64,000 nucleotides of DNA. It comes from Candidatus Aquiluna sp. XM-24bin5 (lineage in GTDB: Bacteria > Actinomycetota > Actinomycetia > Actinomycetales > Microbacteriaceae). Made by a program: the position numbers and the translations under genes. The stretch spans positions 1 through 64,000 of the forward strand of contig QCWE01000001.1 of assembly GCA_003149555.1 (NCBI GenBank), written 5' to 3'. Below the pieces are notes generated by a model. The model saw only the letters and a list, made by a program, of their open reading frames with translations, searched no databases and had not been told where the DNA came from. This document shows, piece after piece, positions 18,033-27,132 of the stretch (position 1 is its first letter; every line of letters starts with the position of its first letter).

Positions 18033-18632
18033 TTATCTCCATAAGGAAGTGATGTTGTGACCCAACTCGGCAAGCATCCTTCTGAGCTCAACGAGGGAGA
18101 GTCCAACGACAGTGTGGTAATCACCTTCTATTCGCTCAATGAATGGGCCACCGCGACCATCTATAGTGAAACTGCCTGCGACGTTCAGTGGCTCTCCACT
18201 TTCAACATAAGCCCCTATTTCTGCGTCCGTGAGATCGGCAAAGAACACCTTTGTCTTCGAGCAGACTGACCTTGATTCTCCCGACTCGGTATCGATGAGG
18301 TGGTGACCAGAGTGAAGAAAGCCCGATTTTCCCCGCATCTGCTTCCAGCGTTCTATCGCAACCTCTGCAATGAGAGGCTTGCCTAGATTCTGACCATCAA
18401 ATTCAAGCGCGCTGTCGCATCCTAAAACCAGTCGCGTGTTAGCTCGCGCCACGCCCGCGCGGGCCTTGTGAGTGGCAAGGAGGAGCGTCATGGCGCAGAC
18501 TCCAGCTGGCTGCTCGGACGCAACGAGAGCCTCTTCATCAACTCCTGGGGCGAGGGTGACAAAGTCAATCCCGGCATCCTCAAGGAGTTTTTTCCTCCCG
18601 GAGGATGTAGAGGCGAGGGTGAGAAGAGTCAC
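18033..18632 (-). CDS. maf: Maf-family nucleotide pyrophosphatase
   Basis: House-cleaning nucleotide diphosphatase of the Maf/YhdE class, acting on non-canonical NTPs or dTTP/UTP. 199 residues. Seen: LASTSSGRKKLLEDAGI at the N-terminus, VDEEAL, LGCDSALEFDG, and GSFTIDGRGGPFIERIEGD near the C-terminus. GTG start at 18632. It lies upstream of the carboxylase alpha-chain gene on the same strand, an arrangement also seen around mycobacterial acc genes. Confidence 0.9.
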   Translation of the reverse strand: MTLLTLASTSSGRKKLLEDAGIDFVTLAPGVDEEALVASEQPAGVCAMTLLLATHKARAGVARANTRLVLGCDSALEFDGQNLGKPLIAEVAIERWKQMRGKSGFLHSGHHLIDTESGESRSVCSKTKVFFADLTDAEIGAYVESGEPLNVAGSFTIDGRGGPFIERIEGDYHTVVGLSLVELRRMLAELGHNITSLWR

Positions 18633-18663
18633 GGTTCAAGGCTAGCTGTGGAACACTTAGCCG

Positions 18664-19821
18664 GTGACCAAAACTCTCCGAATCGAAAAGGCGGCCCACG
18701 GTGGCGTATTTGTTGCCCGCCCTGAGGGGAAGGTTGTCTTTGTTGAGGGAGCCTTGCCCGGAGAGCTAGTCGAGGCAGAAATCACCCAGGATGCAAAAAG
18801 TTTTCAACGGGCCAAGGTTGTAAACGTTCTAGAACCGAGTCAACAGCGCAGAGATCATTTCTGGCCAGAGGCAGCCCTGGGGGCCGGGGGAGCAGACTTT
18901 GGGCACATCGAGCTTGGCCACCAGCGAGTCTTGAAGGCAGAGATTCTTGCCGAGTCCCTTGCGCGTCTGGCGGGCCTTGAACTTTCGCCGCAGGTGCTGG
19001 CGGTAGACGAGGGAGATGGCCTTGGCTATCGAACTCGAGTGCAACTGCACGTTGATGCTGATGGTTTGGCAGGTGTGAAAGGCACAAGGTCGAACCAGAT
19101 TGTCGCAGTCAAGGAATTGCCTTTGGCCAATTCCGAAATAAACGAGCTGGGCCTTCACAAGAAAAGGTTTCCAGGGAAGAAGAAAATCCACATCGCTTCA
19201 TCTCCCGATTCACTTCAGTGGTCAATCGATGGAGAAGTTGGAGGTTCAAAGGTAGTCACGGAGGTCGTTGGCGGTCGAGTTTTTGATCTGAGGCCTGGGG
19301 TCTTTTGGCAAGCCCACTCCTTGGCCCCAAAAGTTTTGCTCGAGGCCGTCCTCGAACAACTTGGTGAACTAGATCAGCCGCAGTTGTTGGACCTCTACTC
19401 GGGAGCTGGGCTCTTTGCTGCCAACGTTGCGGCACGTTTCCCAGATACCAGCGTTCACGCCGTCGAGCTCTCCGAGGCTGCGGTGCAGTCGGGCAAGAAT
19501 TTTGCCAGGGGAATGGGAAACCTAAGCTTTCAGAAGTCGGATGTGCTGGCCTATCTCCGCTCGAGGCAGGAAGAAATCTCAACCGTGATCCTCGACCCAC
19601 CTCGATCGGGTGCGGCAACTAAAGTCATTAATGAGCTCATCCGTCTCAAGGCTGGACGCATTCTTTATGTGGCATGCGACCCTGTTTCCTTGGCCCGAGA
19701 CATTGGTTTGCTTTGCAATGCTGGCTACGAGCTAGATTGGCTCCAGGGCTATGACATTTTTCCCCATACCCACCACTTCGAAACATTGGCGTCACTGAGG
19801 CTAAGTAGTCTAAGAACATGA
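18664..19821 (+). CDS. TrmA/RlmD-type RNA (uracil-5-)-methyltransferase with TRAM domain
   Basis: 385 residues. N-terminal TRAM RNA-binding domain (about residues 5-60), SAM-binding core LLDLYSGAGLFAANVA, LDPPRSGA, and the catalytic-Cys motif YVACDPVSLARD. Methylates C5 of a uridine in tRNA or 23S rRNA; the exact site cannot be told. The cluster of Cys ligands for an Fe-S centre expected just after the TRAM domain is absent (the stretch is DHFWPEAALGAGGADFGH). GTG start at 18664. Its stop overlaps the response regulator start by four bases. Confidence 0.88.
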   Translation: MTKTLRIEKAAHGGVFVARPEGKVVFVEGALPGELVEAEITQDAKSFQRAKVVNVLEPSQQRRDHFWPEAALGAGGADFGHIELGHQRVLKAEILAESLARLAGLELSPQVLAVDEGDGLGYRTRVQLHVDADGLAGVKGTRSNQIVAVKELPLANSEINELGLHKKRFPGKKKIHIASSPDSLQWSIDGEVGGSKVVTEVVGGRVFDLRPGVFWQAHSLAPKVLLEAVLEQLGELDQPQLLDLYSGAGLFAANVAARFPDTSVHAVELSEAAVQSGKNFARGMGNLSFQKSDVLAYLRSRQEEISTVILDPPRSGAATKVINELIRLKAGRILYVACDPVSLARDIGLLCNAGYELDWLQGYDIFPHTHHFETLASLRLSSLRT

Positions 19822-20459
19822 GCGTGCAGGTTGCGATAGTCGACGACCACGAGGCGGTTCGTCTGGGTTTCGCCGCCGCGTGCGAAAAAAATGACTTTGA
19901 ATTGGTTACCTCTGCTCCAACCGTAAGTGACTTACTTGATCAAATCGGAGACCGAGAATGCCAAGTAGTTGTAACTGATCTCAGTCTTGCCGATGGCTCC
20001 TTAGTTGCGGAGAACGTAGAGCGAATTATTGCCATCGGAGCCGCAGTCCTTATTTTTTCTATTGCGGACAAGCCAAATCTCATGAGGGCAGCGGTCAGGG
20101 CCGGCGCAACCGCAATTGTCCCAAAGTCACAGCCAGTCGAAGAGTTGATTGAGGCAATCCGGCTTGCAGCCGATGGGGCAATCCTGAACAATGCGGAGAC
20201 AAGCGCAACCATAGATGCCGACAAGATTTTCAAAGATGCCAACCTCTCTGATCGTGAAGTGGAAGTTCTATCGCTGTATGCATCGGGCATGAGCTTGAAG
20301 CAGGTTGCCTACCAACTTCAAATAAAGCCAAGCTCTGCCAAGGAGCACATAGATCGAGTGCGAGTGAAATATGCCCGTCTCGGGCGGGAGGCCGCCACAA
20401 AAGTAGATCTTTTTAAGAGAGCCCTCGAGGACGGCATTATCTCTGGGGATTTGTTGTAG
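19818..20459 (+). CDS. LuxR/NarL-type response regulator
   Basis: 213 residues: receiver domain (VAIVDDHEAV, phosphoacceptor Asp in VVVTDLSLADG, Lys in IVPKSQP) and a C-terminal LuxR helix-turn-helix (LSDREVEVLSLYASGMSLKQVAYQLQI). It starts inside the stop of the methyltransferase gene and ends sharing a base with the kinase start, so three proteins are coupled. The kinase encoded next is its likely partner. Confidence 0.9.
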   Translation: MSVQVAIVDDHEAVRLGFAAACEKNDFELVTSAPTVSDLLDQIGDRECQVVVTDLSLADGSLVAENVERIIAIGAAVLIFSIADKPNLMRAAVRAGATAIVPKSQPVEELIEAIRLAADGAILNNAETSATIDADKIFKDANLSDREVEVLSLYASGMSLKQVAYQLQIKPSSAKEHIDRVRVKYARLGREAATKVDLFKRALEDGIISGDLL

Positions 20460-21625
20460 TGAAACCCCTGGCATCCATAGCTAGTAACCGACTGGAGACA
20501 TGGATACGCCGCATCTCATCAGCAGCGCTTCTAATCTCTGGACTAGAGGTGATCGCAAACGCAAACAGCCAGTCTGCTTACGCAACCGAGGTTGGCCAGC
20601 TGGCTCTGGTCCTTGTCTTAGTCAGTGCAGCTTGCTTTCTCGTGGCGGCAGTCCTGGCGGACCGTTCCAGACCCTGGGGACTTATCCATGGCCTATCGGT
20701 TTTGGCAGTGGTTTGGGCTGTGCCTCTCACTCACGCTCCTGGCTTTTCGGCCAGCGAGTTCGAGCGGCCCTGGGTCTGGTGGTCGGTGGGCATGGCGATG
20801 GTGCTGGTGGCCACAACTCATTCCCGCAGTGTGTGGGCCTGGTTTCTTCCGTTGGCTTCGGGGAGTTGGGTTTGGGCGATGCTTCAGCCCACCGTTTCCG
20901 CTAGCCCGCTAGACGCCTGGCTAGATGGCTCCTATCTGCTGGTCTTTACATTGGCACTAGTAGGGCTTGTGACGCTCGTTAGGTCGGGAGCAGCCGAGGT
21001 AGATGTGGCAAACTCCGATGCCATAAAAAGCGCTTTGGCCCAGGCAAGAACTGATGCAGTTGAGAGGGAGCGCCAACGGCTTGATGCGCTAGTTCATGAT
21101 CAGGTACTACACACGCTGATTCTTGTCGCACGAGCAGACTCTGAGGCTGACAGGGTTGCCGCGGCCGAGAGCGCGGATGCAGCAATCAAGTCGCTCATGC
21201 AAGTGCAAGAAGGCGTTGATAAAGAAGCGGAGGTTTCTTCGCTCGGTCTCTTTAGGGCAATAGAGCGAGCAGCGGAGAAGCTTGACAAGCGCATAGTCAC
21301 AAAGAGTTATGGGGCAAGCTCGTCGCCTATCCTCCCAGCTGTTGCCCAAGCGTTGACCGAGGCATGCTTGCAAGCTGTGGACAATGCGATTCAGCATTCA
21401 AATGCGACTGAAATTGCGCTGTCCCTGCAGGGTCTGCCGGGAGGTGCGCTCCAATTCTCAGTTAAGGACAACGGATCAGGTTTCCGTGAAGAGAGGGTGC
21501 CCAGAAGCAGGATTGGTATCAGCACCTCGATCCGGGCAAGAGTCGAATCCGTCGAGGGGGATGTGAAAATCAATTCAACCCCGGGGGCAGGCACCGAAGT
21601 GGTTATGAGGTGGCCACGTGATTAG
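20459..21625 (+). CDS. Sensor histidine kinase (HisKA_3-like, membrane-bound)
   Basis: 388 residues, GTG start overlapping the regulator stop. About six hydrophobic segments occupy residues 20-175 with no large extracellular domain, so it may sense the membrane or a partner protein. The dimerisation/phosphoacceptor helix contains ALVHDQVLHTLI (about residue 204). The ATPase domain has the N-box TEACLQAVDNAIQHS and DNGSGF, then GISTSIRARVESVEG in place of a classic G2 box. Ends in the overlap with the following membrane-protein gene. Confidence 0.85.
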   Translation: MKPLASIASNRLETWIRRISSAALLISGLEVIANANSQSAYATEVGQLALVLVLVSAACFLVAAVLADRSRPWGLIHGLSVLAVVWAVPLTHAPGFSASEFERPWVWWSVGMAMVLVATTHSRSVWAWFLPLASGSWVWAMLQPTVSASPLDAWLDGSYLLVFTLALVGLVTLVRSGAAEVDVANSDAIKSALAQARTDAVERERQRLDALVHDQVLHTLILVARADSEADRVAAAESADAAIKSLMQVQEGVDKEAEVSSLGLFRAIERAAEKLDKRIVTKSYGASSSPILPAVAQALTEACLQAVDNAIQHSNATEIALSLQGLPGGALQFSVKDNGSGFREERVPRSRIGISTSIRARVESVEGDVKINSTPGAGTEVVMRWPRD

Positions 21626-22583
21626 CGTCTCTCGACTACTGCTAAGTGCTGTAGCAATTCTCTTCGGGCTTTACCACCCACTCTTGGGGTATTTGTACCT
21701 GGATCAATATGCTGTGCCTGGCCTAGCAGTAGCCGGCATTGCTTTGTACCTGCTCACTCTGCTGCTTGTTACCTTGAACAACCCCGGCCTGAAGATGCGA
21801 CCTTCCAGCGCAGTCGTTGCTTTTGTCGCAATCATCGTCCTACCCCAAATGATCTTCTCGGCCCTGGGTGATGTTCGTCAAGAGAGCTACACGACTTGGC
21901 ACATCGCTGCCATCGGAACCGTGCTTGCCATCATGACGGTTCGTCAGTTTGAGCTGTTGGCCTGGTTTGGCTTTGTCATCGTTACTTTTCAGGTGCTGCT
22001 GTGGGGTGGCGTGGAAGTTATTTTCAATTCGGGTTTGGTTGGAGCCTTTCTCTTGGTTGCAACAGCCCAAACAGCCTCATTTGTGCTTGCAACTAGTGGG
22101 CGCGAGGCTGCCGAGTTCAGGAGTAGGGCACTTGAAATCGACACTGCCACCGCCGCCTCGACAGCCGCTAGGGCCGAGCGCACGACGCGAGTCAAGGAAA
22201 CCCTAAAGCAGGCTCTGCCCTTGCTTGAAAAGATTCGAGCATCACAGGGGGAGCTGTCCGACGATGATAAGTCTCTGGCACGACTCACAGAGGCTGAGCT
22301 TCGAGATCAAATTAGAGGACGAAACCTAGTCTCACGGGAGGTCGTGGCCGCAACTCGCAGTGCGAGAGCGAGCGGAGTAGAGGTGCAGTTGTTGGATGAT
22401 GGCGGTTTGGACGATCTATCCATTGAAGATCGGGAGAAGTACTACGCGGAAATAGTTCGGGCGCTCAAGAAAGTGAAGCTTGGAAAAATCGTAATTCGAG
22501 CTGCCAGGGGTGAAACCTGGAGGGTTAGCATGGCTGCGATCAGAAAAGACTCTGACAGCCCGGATTTATTCATAAGAATCTAG
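21618..22583 (+). CDS. Membrane protein resembling a catalytically dead histidine kinase
   Basis: 321 residues, GTG start eight bases inside the kinase gene. Five to six N-terminal hydrophobic helices (residues 5-160) are followed by a helical stretch (about 165-235). A C-terminal alpha/beta segment ends KLGKIVIRAARGETWRVS. That layout imitates the preceding kinase, but the protein has no H-box histidine, no N-box Asn and no G boxes, and it stops where the ATP lid would begin. A pseudokinase or sensory partner of the two-component pair is an inference; no known domain is recognised with confidence. Confidence 0.6.
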   Translation: MISVSRLLLSAVAILFGLYHPLLGYLYLDQYAVPGLAVAGIALYLLTLLLVTLNNPGLKMRPSSAVVAFVAIIVLPQMIFSALGDVRQESYTTWHIAAIGTVLAIMTVRQFELLAWFGFVIVTFQVLLWGGVEVIFNSGLVGAFLLVATAQTASFVLATSGREAAEFRSRALEIDTATAASTAARAERTTRVKETLKQALPLLEKIRASQGELSDDDKSLARLTEAELRDQIRGRNLVSREVVAATRSARASGVEVQLLDDGGLDDLSIEDREKYYAEIVRALKKVKLGKIVIRAARGETWRVSMAAIRKDSDSPDLFIRI

Positions 22584-22610
22584 CGCGCGAAAAGTGCCCG
22601 TGAAATGCGT

Positions 22611-22636
22611 AATGGGGCGACTGAAGTCGCCCCATT
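22611..22636. terminator. Perfect 12-pair hairpin between convergent genes (bidirectional terminator)
   Basis: AATGGGGCGACT, two-base loop GA, AGTCGCCCCATT. It lies 28 bases after the membrane-protein stop and serves the accE side as well. The T-run is short on either strand, so efficiency is inferred from stem strength. Confidence 0.7.
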
Positions 22637-22641
22637 TACCC

Positions 22642-22656
22642 CCGCACTCGGTGCGG
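22642..22656. terminator. Second small hairpin in the same gap
   Basis: CCGCAC-TCG-GTGCGG, six GC-rich pairs with a three-base loop, five bases after the larger stem. Probably part of the same termination region. The remaining gap to accE (22657-22766) holds no gene I can support, only one more stem at 22721-22744. Confidence 0.45.
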
Positions 22657-22720
22657 AACCTCCGGTCCCTTTTACCGTTTTAGGTTCTTGGCTCAAGGTA
22701 ACCACCCTCTGGGATGCGGA

Positions 22721-22744
22721 GCCATGCTTTTCTAAAAGTTTGGC
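22721..22744. other. Imperfect hairpin downstream of accE
   Basis: GCCATGCTTTT / AAAAGTTTGGC, pairing with one mismatch and one wobble around a CT loop. It lies 23 bases after the accE stop on the minus strand. It could be the accE terminator, or part of a small RNA together with the other two stems. Confidence 0.35.
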
Positions 22745-22766
22745 ATCACCTTTTTGGGGGACAGGG

Positions 22767-22985
22767 CTATCGAAGTTTTCGGCCCCAAGTGGTGTCGAGG
22801 GTCTTACGAAGCAGTCCAGAGTCCTTATGCCAGGCGCTATTGGGGGAGCCAAGGGCCACCCTTCCAAGCTTTCTGGATTCGATTATGGCGGCCTCGACCA
22901 CGGCCAGAGCCGCAGCTTGCTCCTCGGGGTCTCCGCCTGAAACCTTGATTAATTGTTGAATTTCTGCGGGGCTGTATTGCTTCAT
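22767..22985 (-). CDS. accE: Acyl-CoA carboxylase epsilon subunit
   Basis: 72-residue protein resembling the small epsilon subunits found only in actinobacterial acyl-CoA carboxylases, where they stabilise the alpha-beta complex. Seen: IKVSGGDPEEQAAALAVVEAA at the N-terminus (the conserved G-x-P-E/T helix start) and a Trp in the C-terminal tail (TTWGRKLR). Its ATG overlaps the accD stop (TAATG), so it is translated with accD. Confidence 0.8.
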   Translation of the reverse strand: MKQYSPAEIQQLIKVSGGDPEEQAAALAVVEAAIIESRKLGRVALGSPNSAWHKDSGLLRKTLDTTWGRKLR

Positions 22986-24571
22986 TAGAGAGGGATGTTT
23001 CCGTGCTTCTTTGGCGGTAGCGATGCCCGCTTGGTCTTTAGAGCACGCAGCGAACGAATAATTGCTCCTCTGGTTCCCGCTGGCTCGATGATCCCATCAA
23101 GCTCTCCGCGTTCGGCTGCCAGGAAAGGGCTTGCAACGTTGTAGGTGTACTCCTGGGCCAGTTCTTCGCGGACTTTGGCAATATCCATGCCGGCAGCCTC
23201 GGCCTCTTTAATCTTGTCGCGGAAGAGAATATTTACCGCTCCCTGGCCGCCCATAACCGCAATCTCTGCGGTTGGCCAGGCGAGATTGATGTCTGCTCCA
23301 AGCTGCTTGGATCCCATGACGATGTAGGCGCCACCGTAGGCCTTGCGAGTGATCACGGTGATAAGGGGAACCGTCGCCTCCGCATATGCATACAGGAGCT
23401 TTGCACCCCTTCGAATCACACCAGCCCACTCCTGGTCTGTGCCCGGCAAATAACCGGGGACATCTACGAAGGTCAAGATTGGAATTGAAAACGAATCGCA
23501 GAACCTAACAAACCTGGCCGCCTTTTCGCCTGCGTCAATGTTCAAAGTGCCGGCCATCTGAAGCGGCTGGTTGGCAACAATGCCGACCGAGTTTCCATCA
23601 ACACGGGCAAATCCCACCACGATGTTTGGCGCATAGAGCGGCTGAATCTCGAGAAACTCACCCTCGTCAACAACCGCTTTGATGACGGTTTGCATGTCAT
23701 AGGGCTGGTTTGGAGAGTCTGGAATCAAGGTGTTCAGCGCCTGATCCTCATCGGTGATCTCAACCTCTGCCTCAGACTGGTAAGTGATTGATTCCGAGAG
23801 GTTGTTCTCAGGCAAAAAGCCCACCAGAGACTGCACGTAGTCAATGGCATCTTCTTCATCGCTCGCGAGGTAGTGGGCAACACCGCTGGTCTCGTTATGG
23901 GCGCGAGCTCCACCGAGCTCCTCCATTCCAACGTCCTCACCGGTCACCGTCTTGATAACGTCGGGTCCAGTCACAAACATGTTGGAGGTCTTGTCCACCA
24001 TGATCACGAAGTCCGTCAGGGCTGGAGAGTAGACAGCGCCTCCGGCTGCTGGCCCCATGATTATTGAGATTTGGGGGATAACTCCAGAAGCGTGGGTGTT
24101 GAGCCGGAAAATCTCGCCGTATTTTCCAAGTGCGATAACGCCCTCCTGGATTCTTGCACCACCGGAGTCAAGCATCCCAATTATTGGCACGCCTGACTTG
24201 ATTGCGAGCTCCATGATCTTGATGATCTTGTTTCCTGCTGCCTCGCCGAGTGAGCCGCCAAAGATCGTGAAATCCTGGGAGTAGACGGCAACCTGTCGAC
24301 CATGAATCGTTCCAAACCCAGTCACCACTGAATCACCGTATGGACGCTTTGCATCCATGCCAAAGGAGTTGGCGCGGTGGCGAACAAACTCGTCCACTTC
24401 GACAAACGAGCCGTCATCCAAAAGCATTTCAATGCGCTCTCTCGCCGTCTTCTTACCCTTGGCATGCTGCTTTGCGGTAGCGGCTTCGCCGGCGGCGTGG
24501 ACAGCCTCGTGATAGCGCTTTTTGAGGTCGGCTATCTTGCCGGCGGTGGTGCTCAGATCTGGCTCGCTCAA
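22985..24571 (-). CDS. accD: Acyl-CoA carboxylase beta chain (carboxyltransferase)
   Basis: Transfers the carboxyl group from biotin to acetyl- or propionyl-CoA for fatty-acid synthesis. 528 residues with N- and C-terminal crotonase-like halves: [71 protein letters not shown]. The frame stays open to 24760, but TTG 24571 has AGGAG seven bases upstream and gives the normal family length. PccB/AccD5-like; substrate preference is not decided by eye. Divergent from birA across 125 bases. Confidence 0.93.
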   Translation of the reverse strand: MSEPDLSTTAGKIADLKKRYHEAVHAAGEAATAKQHAKGKKTARERIEMLLDDGSFVEVDEFVRHRANSFGMDAKRPYGDSVVTGFGTIHGRQVAVYSQDFTIFGGSLGEAAGNKIIKIMELAIKSGVPIIGMLDSGGARIQEGVIALGKYGEIFRLNTHASGVIPQISIIMGPAAGGAVYSPALTDFVIMVDKTSNMFVTGPDVIKTVTGEDVGMEELGGARAHNETSGVAHYLASDEEDAIDYVQSLVGFLPENNLSESITYQSEAEVEITDEDQALNTLIPDSPNQPYDMQTVIKAVVDEGEFLEIQPLYAPNIVVGFARVDGNSVGIVANQPLQMAGTLNIDAGEKAARFVRFCDSFSIPILTFVDVPGYLPGTDQEWAGVIRRGAKLLYAYAEATVPLITVITRKAYGGAYIVMGSKQLGADINLAWPTAEIAVMGGQGAVNILFRDKIKEAEAAGMDIAKVREELAQEYTYNVASPFLAAERGELDGIIEPAGTRGAIIRSLRALKTKRASLPPKKHGNIPL

Positions 24572-24684
24572 ATTGCTCCTAACTAGCTCTCCTACTTTAT
24601 TGGTGAATTTTGGCCAGTTCTTGCATGTAATCAACAAAGAGATTTGGTTTTCGTCTTGGGAACCTACAATTTTTTGCCTTGGGA

Positions 24685-24690
24685 TATCCT
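24685..24690 (+). promoter_or_regulatory. -10 box of birA, likely leaderless
   Basis: TATCCT ends six bases before the GTG at 24697, so transcription should begin at or next to the start codon. No Shine-Dalgarno precedes that GTG, which agrees with a leaderless mRNA. Confidence 0.5.
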
Positions 24691-24696
24691 TAGCCT

Positions 24697-25425
24697 GTGA
24701 ACTTAGAAAAGTCGCTTGCGGTCGATCCCGAACTTGAGTATCTGGAAACAATCGACTCAACGAACCTCGAGCTCGCTAGGCGTTTAGAGGGCTCACTTCT
24801 GCCTGATGGGTACGCGATTGCGGCCGCCGCTCAAACCGCCGGCAGGGGCAGGCTTGACCGGTCTTGGGTTTCGGAGCCGGGAACCTCTATCTCCCTGTCG
24901 ATGTTCTTGAAACCGGCCGCTGGGATGGAGCAGGGGCTGATTCCACTTTTCTTCGGAAGCCGTGTTGCCATGGCTGTTGCATCAATCACGGGTCAGACAG
25001 CTGCTGTTAAGTGGCCAAATGATGTCTTGGTCGATGGAAGAAAGATTTCTGGTGTGCTGGCGGAGCTCGGCTCGCAAGGTGTGGTTGTTGGGGTCGGCAT
25101 CAACGTCGAGAGACAACTAGGGGCCCCGGAAACCTCTTGTGCTGTTAGTGAGTTTGTAAGCAGTAGCTTCGATGAGACTCTCTCGGCCGTCTTAGGTGCT
25201 CTGCGAACAGGCTGGAAGAGCTGGCGAGAACTGGGCAACGGATTTGCTCTCTCAGAAATACGTGCCAGCTCGCTGACAGTTGGCAAAGAGGTAAAAGCCA
25301 TACTCCCATCGGGAGAAGTGCTCGAGGGTAAGGCGCATGCAATTGAAGATGATGGGAGATTGCTTATTGTTGGAGAGCAATCTCACCTATTGAGTGCCGC
25401 TGATGTTTGGCATCTGAGAAACTAG
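24697..25425 (+). CDS. birA: Biotin-[acetyl-CoA-carboxylase] ligase
   Basis: Attaches biotin to the Lys in the biotinyl domain of the carboxylase alpha chain. 242 residues. Seen: [11 protein letters not shown], the biotinyl-AMP loop [43 protein letters not shown], and the C-terminal SH3-like domain. No N-terminal helix-turn-helix, so it is a pure ligase and not a repressor. Divergent from accD, whose product works with its substrate. Confidence 0.95.
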   Translation: MNLEKSLAVDPELEYLETIDSTNLELARRLEGSLLPDGYAIAAAAQTAGRGRLDRSWVSEPGTSISLSMFLKPAAGMEQGLIPLFFGSRVAMAVASITGQTAAVKWPNDVLVDGRKISGVLAELGSQGVVVGVGINVERQLGAPETSCAVSEFVSSSFDETLSAVLGALRTGWKSWRELGNGFALSEIRASSLTVGKEVKAILPSGEVLEGKAHAIEDDGRLLIVGEQSHLLSAADVWHLRN

Positions 25426-25439
25426 CCTTCGGAGGTCAA

Positions 25440-26567
25440 ATGCAGACAGTTGGGGTAATTGGTGGTGGCCAGCTCGCTCGCATGATGCAACCGGCCGCCA
25501 TTGCGCTTGGCATAAATCTCGCTGTCTTTGCAGAGTCAGAGGAATCCTCTGCCAAAAGTGCGACCACAAAAGTTGGCGACTACACGGACATAGCTCAGCT
25601 TCGCGAATTTGCCTCGGGAGTCGATGTCATCACTTTCGATCACGAGCATGTGCCGACCGAGCTACTGCATCAACTTGAATCTGAAGGCGTGAAAGTTAGG
25701 CCGGGGCCTGAGGCTCTACTTCACGCCCAGAACAAGCTAGTGATGCGCAAGAAGCTCGCAGCTCTCGGCCTGCCGCAGCCTGCATGGCGTGAGCTCAACT
25801 CAGAGGTTGACCTGCAGGGTTTTATCAACGAGCACGGCCCCCAGGTCGTGGTTAAAACCCCAATTGGCGGCTACGACGGCAAGGGTGTGAGGGTTGTCTC
25901 AGCCGTGTCAGAGGTCAGTGATTGGCTTGGAGACATCGCAAATTACGGGGGTAGTCTTCTCGCCGAGCAGAAGGTTGAATTTGTCTCTGAGGCCGCGCAG
26001 CTCATTGCTAGGCGCCCCTCTGGCGAGAGCAAGTGTTGGCCGCTAGTTCAAACCATTCAGGCCGCGGGGGTCTGCTCTGAGGTAGTGGCGCCTTACCCCG
26101 ACGGGCAACTTGGAGAAGCGGGAGCTGAGATTGCTCAAAGCGTCGCATCCGGACTTGGCGTTACGGGGGTCCTCGCGGTAGAGATGTTTGTTCTTGATGG
26201 CGGCTCGCTCCTGGTCAATGAACTTGCGATGCGCCCCCATAACTCCGGTCATTTTTCGATAGAGGGTTCGAATACCTCGCAGTTTGAGCAGCACCTCCGG
26301 GCAGTACTCGACTTGCCGCTGGGAGATGCTGGCATGAGCTCGGAGTTCGCCGTGATGGTGAATCTTCTAGGTGTCGACGATGAGAACAATTTTTTCGAGC
26401 ACTACCCAAGGGTCATGGCAAAGTTTCCCGAGGTGAAGTTTCATCTTTATCAGAAGGCGGCAAGGGCAAATCGTAAGATGGGCCACCTCACCCTTGTGGG
26501 TCAAAATCACAGTGATCTTCTAGAGACAGGCCGAGCCGCCAGAAGCATGATTTACGGGGAGGCCTAG
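25440..26567 (+). CDS. purK: 5-(carboxyamino)imidazole ribonucleotide synthase
   Basis: ATP-grasp enzyme that carboxylates AIR to N5-CAIR in purine synthesis. 375 residues. Seen: VGVIGGGQLARMMQPAA at the N-terminus, FDHEHVPTELL, KTPIGGYDGKGVRV, and RPHNSGHFSIEGSNTSQFEQH in shorter pieces. Start ATG 25440 is fixed by GGAGGT at 25431-25436; the frame is open 11 codons further upstream inside birA. purE follows nine bases after its stop. Confidence 0.95.
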   Translation: MQTVGVIGGGQLARMMQPAAIALGINLAVFAESEESSAKSATTKVGDYTDIAQLREFASGVDVITFDHEHVPTELLHQLESEGVKVRPGPEALLHAQNKLVMRKKLAALGLPQPAWRELNSEVDLQGFINEHGPQVVVKTPIGGYDGKGVRVVSAVSEVSDWLGDIANYGGSLLAEQKVEFVSEAAQLIARRPSGESKCWPLVQTIQAAGVCSEVVAPYPDGQLGEAGAEIAQSVASGLGVTGVLAVEMFVLDGGSLLVNELAMRPHNSGHFSIEGSNTSQFEQHLRAVLDLPLGDAGMSSEFAVMVNLLGVDDENNFFEHYPRVMAKFPEVKFHLYQKAARANRKMGHLTLVGQNHSDLLETGRAARSMIYGEA

Positions 26568-26576
26568 ACTTTAGCC

Positions 26577-27065
26577 ATGCCACAGATTGCGATAGTCATG
26601 GGCTCCGACAGCGACTGGCGAGTCATGGAGCAGGCAAAGGTTGTGCTGGATGAATTCGGGGTTGACTCAGAGGTTGAAGTCCTAAGTGCCCACAGGACCC
26701 CAGAGAAAATGCTCAGCTGGGGTAAGGAGGCGGCCGATCGCGGCACCAAGGTCATTATTGCTGGAGCCGGTGGAGCTGCACACCTACCTGGCATGCTCGC
26801 TTCAATAACCTCGCTGCCAGTAATAGGTGTGCCGGTTGCGTTGAACCACTTAGATGGCATGGACTCGTTGCTATCGATAGTTCAGATGCCCGCCGGAGTT
26901 CCGGTGGCAACCGTGTCGATTGATGGCGCAAAGAATGCCGGACTCCTCGCCCTAAAAATATTAGGAGCTTCAGATAGCGAAATTTTGTCGAAGCTAGATG
27001 AGTACCGCGGAGGACTTGAAGTTCAGGTTGGTAAGAAAAACGCCAACCTCAAATCCAGCCTGTAA
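26577..27065 (+). CDS. purE: 5-(carboxyamino)imidazole ribonucleotide mutase
   Basis: Converts N5-CAIR to CAIR directly after PurK. 162 residues, class I Pur[21 protein letters not shown] with the catalytic His, [34 protein letters not shown] in parts. Start ATG 26577, nine bases after purK. A terminator hairpin follows at 27106. Confidence 0.95.
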   Translation: MPQIAIVMGSDSDWRVMEQAKVVLDEFGVDSEVEVLSAHRTPEKMLSWGKEAADRGTKVIIAGAGGAAHLPGMLASITSLPVIGVPVALNHLDGMDSLLSIVQMPAGVPVATVSIDGAKNAGLLALKILGASDSEILSKLDEYRGGLEVQVGKKNANLKSSL

Positions 27066-27105
27066 TCAGGGCACTCTCAGGCAATTTTCATTAGTTCAAA
27101 ACACC

Positions 27106-27125
27106 AAATCGCATCAGCGATTTTT
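27106..27125 (+). terminator. Terminator after purK-purE
   Basis: AAATCGC, loop ATCA, GCGATTT, then TT. Seven pairs with a modest U-tract, 41 bases after the purE stop. Confidence 0.6.
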
Positions 27126-27132
27126 CAGAATC

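Noticed and set aside
22580..22867. 95-residue minus-strand frame between convergent genes
   Set aside because: Runs through the terminator hairpins and overlaps accE in another frame; low-complexity Pro/Ser composition.
24572..24760. 63-residue N-terminal extension of accD
   Set aside because: No homology-like content, reaches into birA, and TTG 24571 has a good ribosome-binding site and gives the normal length.
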